A stretch of DNA of 23,731 bases from the NCBI GenBank assembly GCA_964562375.1, contig CAZLSW010000050.1, positions 1-23,731 on the forward strand, written 5' to 3'. Numbering within the stretch: position 1 is the stretch's first letter; each line of letters starts with the position of its first letter. Origin of the DNA: JAJPXC01 sp964562375. Its GTDB lineage: Bacteria; Bacteroidota; Bacteroidia; Bacteroidales; Muribaculaceae. Below the pieces are notes generated by a model. That model was not told the origin of the DNA and did no database searches. It was given only the letters and a program-made list of their open reading frames with translations. The translations under genes and the position numbers were made by a program. Below, piece after piece: positions 22,833 to 23,731 of the stretch.

Positions 22833-23688
22833 GATCGAGATTGACCAAGGCTCGGGATTCTGCTTCGGGGTGGTCACCGCCATCCGTAAGGCCGAGGAGG
22901 AGCTCGACAAGTCGGGGCGCCTCTATTGCCTTGGCGACATCGTCCATAACAGCGACGAGGTGGAGAGGCTGAGGGGTAGAGGGCTGGTCACAATCACCCA
23001 TGAGCAACTGGCTGAGCTTCACGACGTGAAAGTGCTGTTGCGCGCCCATGGTGAACCTCCATCCACCTACGACATCGCCCGTCGCAACAACATAGAGATC
23101 ATCGACGCTACCTGCCCTGTGGTATTGGCCCTGCAACGCCGCATCAAGGCCGCTTATGACACCGCTGATGAGGGAAATCGCCCCCAGATAGTGATTTACG
23201 GCAAAACGGGACACGCCGAGGTAAACGGCCTGGTGGGACAAACCGCCGGCGAGGCAATCGTCGTGGAGTCGCCCGACGACCTGGACAAAATCGACTTCTC
23301 CCGCGACATTAAACTGTATTCCCAAACCACCAAATCGGTTGACGGCCTGCACGCCATCATCCAAGAAATTTCCAAGCGTGTAGCCCCAAATGTCACCTTT
23401 GAGAGTTACGACACGATATGCCGACAGGTGGCCAACCGCGTCGACAACCTCCGCGAATTTGCCGCCGCCCATGAGGTGGTGCTTTTTGTGAGCGGCCATA
23501 AATCGAGCAACGGCAAATATCTGCACGGTGAGTGTCTGAAAGTGAATCCAAGCACCCATCTGATTGCCAATCCTGACGAGATTGACCCCGCATGGCTGGA
23601 AGGCGCCACCACCGTAGGCATCTGCGGAGCCACCTCCACCCCCCGCTGGCTCATGGAGGCCGTCGCCCAGCATTGCACTAACAACTAA
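22825..23688 (+). CDS. ispH: 4-hydroxy-3-methylbut-2-enyl diphosphate reductase
   Basis: A 287-residue iron-sulfur enzyme, the last step of the methylerythritol phosphate pathway, yielding IPP and DMAPP. The three cluster Cys are at 13 (GFCFGV), 97 (DATCP) and 199 (DTICRQ). His41, His75 (RAHG) and His130/Glu132 (GHAEV) line the substrate pocket. SGHKSSNG is the C-terminal-domain signature. The ATG at 22825 lies inside the end of cmk (8-nt overlap), so the two are translationally coupled; an upstream in-frame ATG at 22789 would add 12 residues without similarity. The last codons ACT-AAC-AAC-TAA are made from the CTAACAA array. Confidence 0.95.
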   Translation: MPKIEIDQGSGFCFGVVTAIRKAEEELDKSGRLYCLGDIVHNSDEVERLRGRGLVTITHEQLAELHDVKVLLRAHGEPPSTYDIARRNNIEIIDATCPVVLALQRRIKAAYDTADEGNRPQIVIYGKTGHAEVNGLVGQTAGEAIVVESPDDLDKIDFSRDIKLYSQTTKSVDGLHAIIQEISKRVAPNVTFESYDTICRQVANRVDNLREFAAAHEVVLFVSGHKSSNGKYLHGECLKVNPSTHLIANPDEIDPAWLEGATTVGICGATSTPRWLMEAVAQHCTNN

Positions 23689-23731
23689 CAACTAACAACT
23701 AACAACTAACAACTAACAACTAACAACTAAC
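23678..23731. repeat. Heptamer array CTAACAA, at least 7.7 copies, overlapping the ispH stop
   Basis: Seven perfect CTAACAA units and five more bases run to the window edge, so the true length is unknown. The ispH stop (23686-23688) lies in the second unit. This is the most uniform and longest array in the window. Confidence 0.96.

Overview
The window reads as a chromosomal core-metabolism segment from a member of the order Bacteroidales. Muribaculaceae-like is my guess, from the moderately high GC and the protein variants. The supporting signs are DUF4924 and DUF5686 proteins, a DAHP synthase with a C-terminal chorismate mutase, a MalQ with two N-terminal starch-binding domains, and promoters of the Bacteroidota type (TTG-like -33 box, about 19-20 nt, then TAnnTTYG). 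I see no transposase, phage gene, CRISPR array or complete tRNA/rRNA gene.

Layout. 1-451: no protein gene, but a strong -7 box (163-170) and a perfect terminator hairpin (295-339) bracket a probable small RNA of about 160 nt. 452-2509 (minus): CYTH protein, SagB-type nitroreductase, NfsA-like nitroreductase. 2587-5865 (plus): a DUF5686 outer-membrane protein, then DUF4924. 6072-12546 (minus): a two-parvulin periplasmic PPIase, guaB and malQ. 12787-15342 (minus): B12-dependent ribonucleotide reductase. 15672-19807 (minus): an aromatic amino acid operon, read as leader peptide, pheA, aminotransferase, DAHP synthase-chorismate mutase, tyrA. 19984-23688 (plus): galE, metA, cmk and ispH.

The most notable find is upstream of pheA. 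A 24-codon ORF (19733-19807, minus) has 10 Phe/Tyr codons among codons 4-15. It sits about 26 nt after a good promoter and is followed by an intrinsic terminator. The end of the leader ORF can pair with the 5' arm of that terminator. This is a compact ribosome-mediated attenuator sensing Phe and Tyr for a Phe/Tyr pathway operon.

The second find is window-wide. At least eight short tandem arrays have a 7-bp unit (GTGAAAT, GCTAAAC, TTCAGTG, TTAACCA, AAGGATT, TCATCCT, ACTGAAA, CTAACAA). Most begin at, inside, or within about 13 nt of a stop codon. Nearly all units carry TAA, TAG or TGA on the sense strand, so the 7-bp period puts stops in all three frames. In two genes the array supplies the last codons and the stop.
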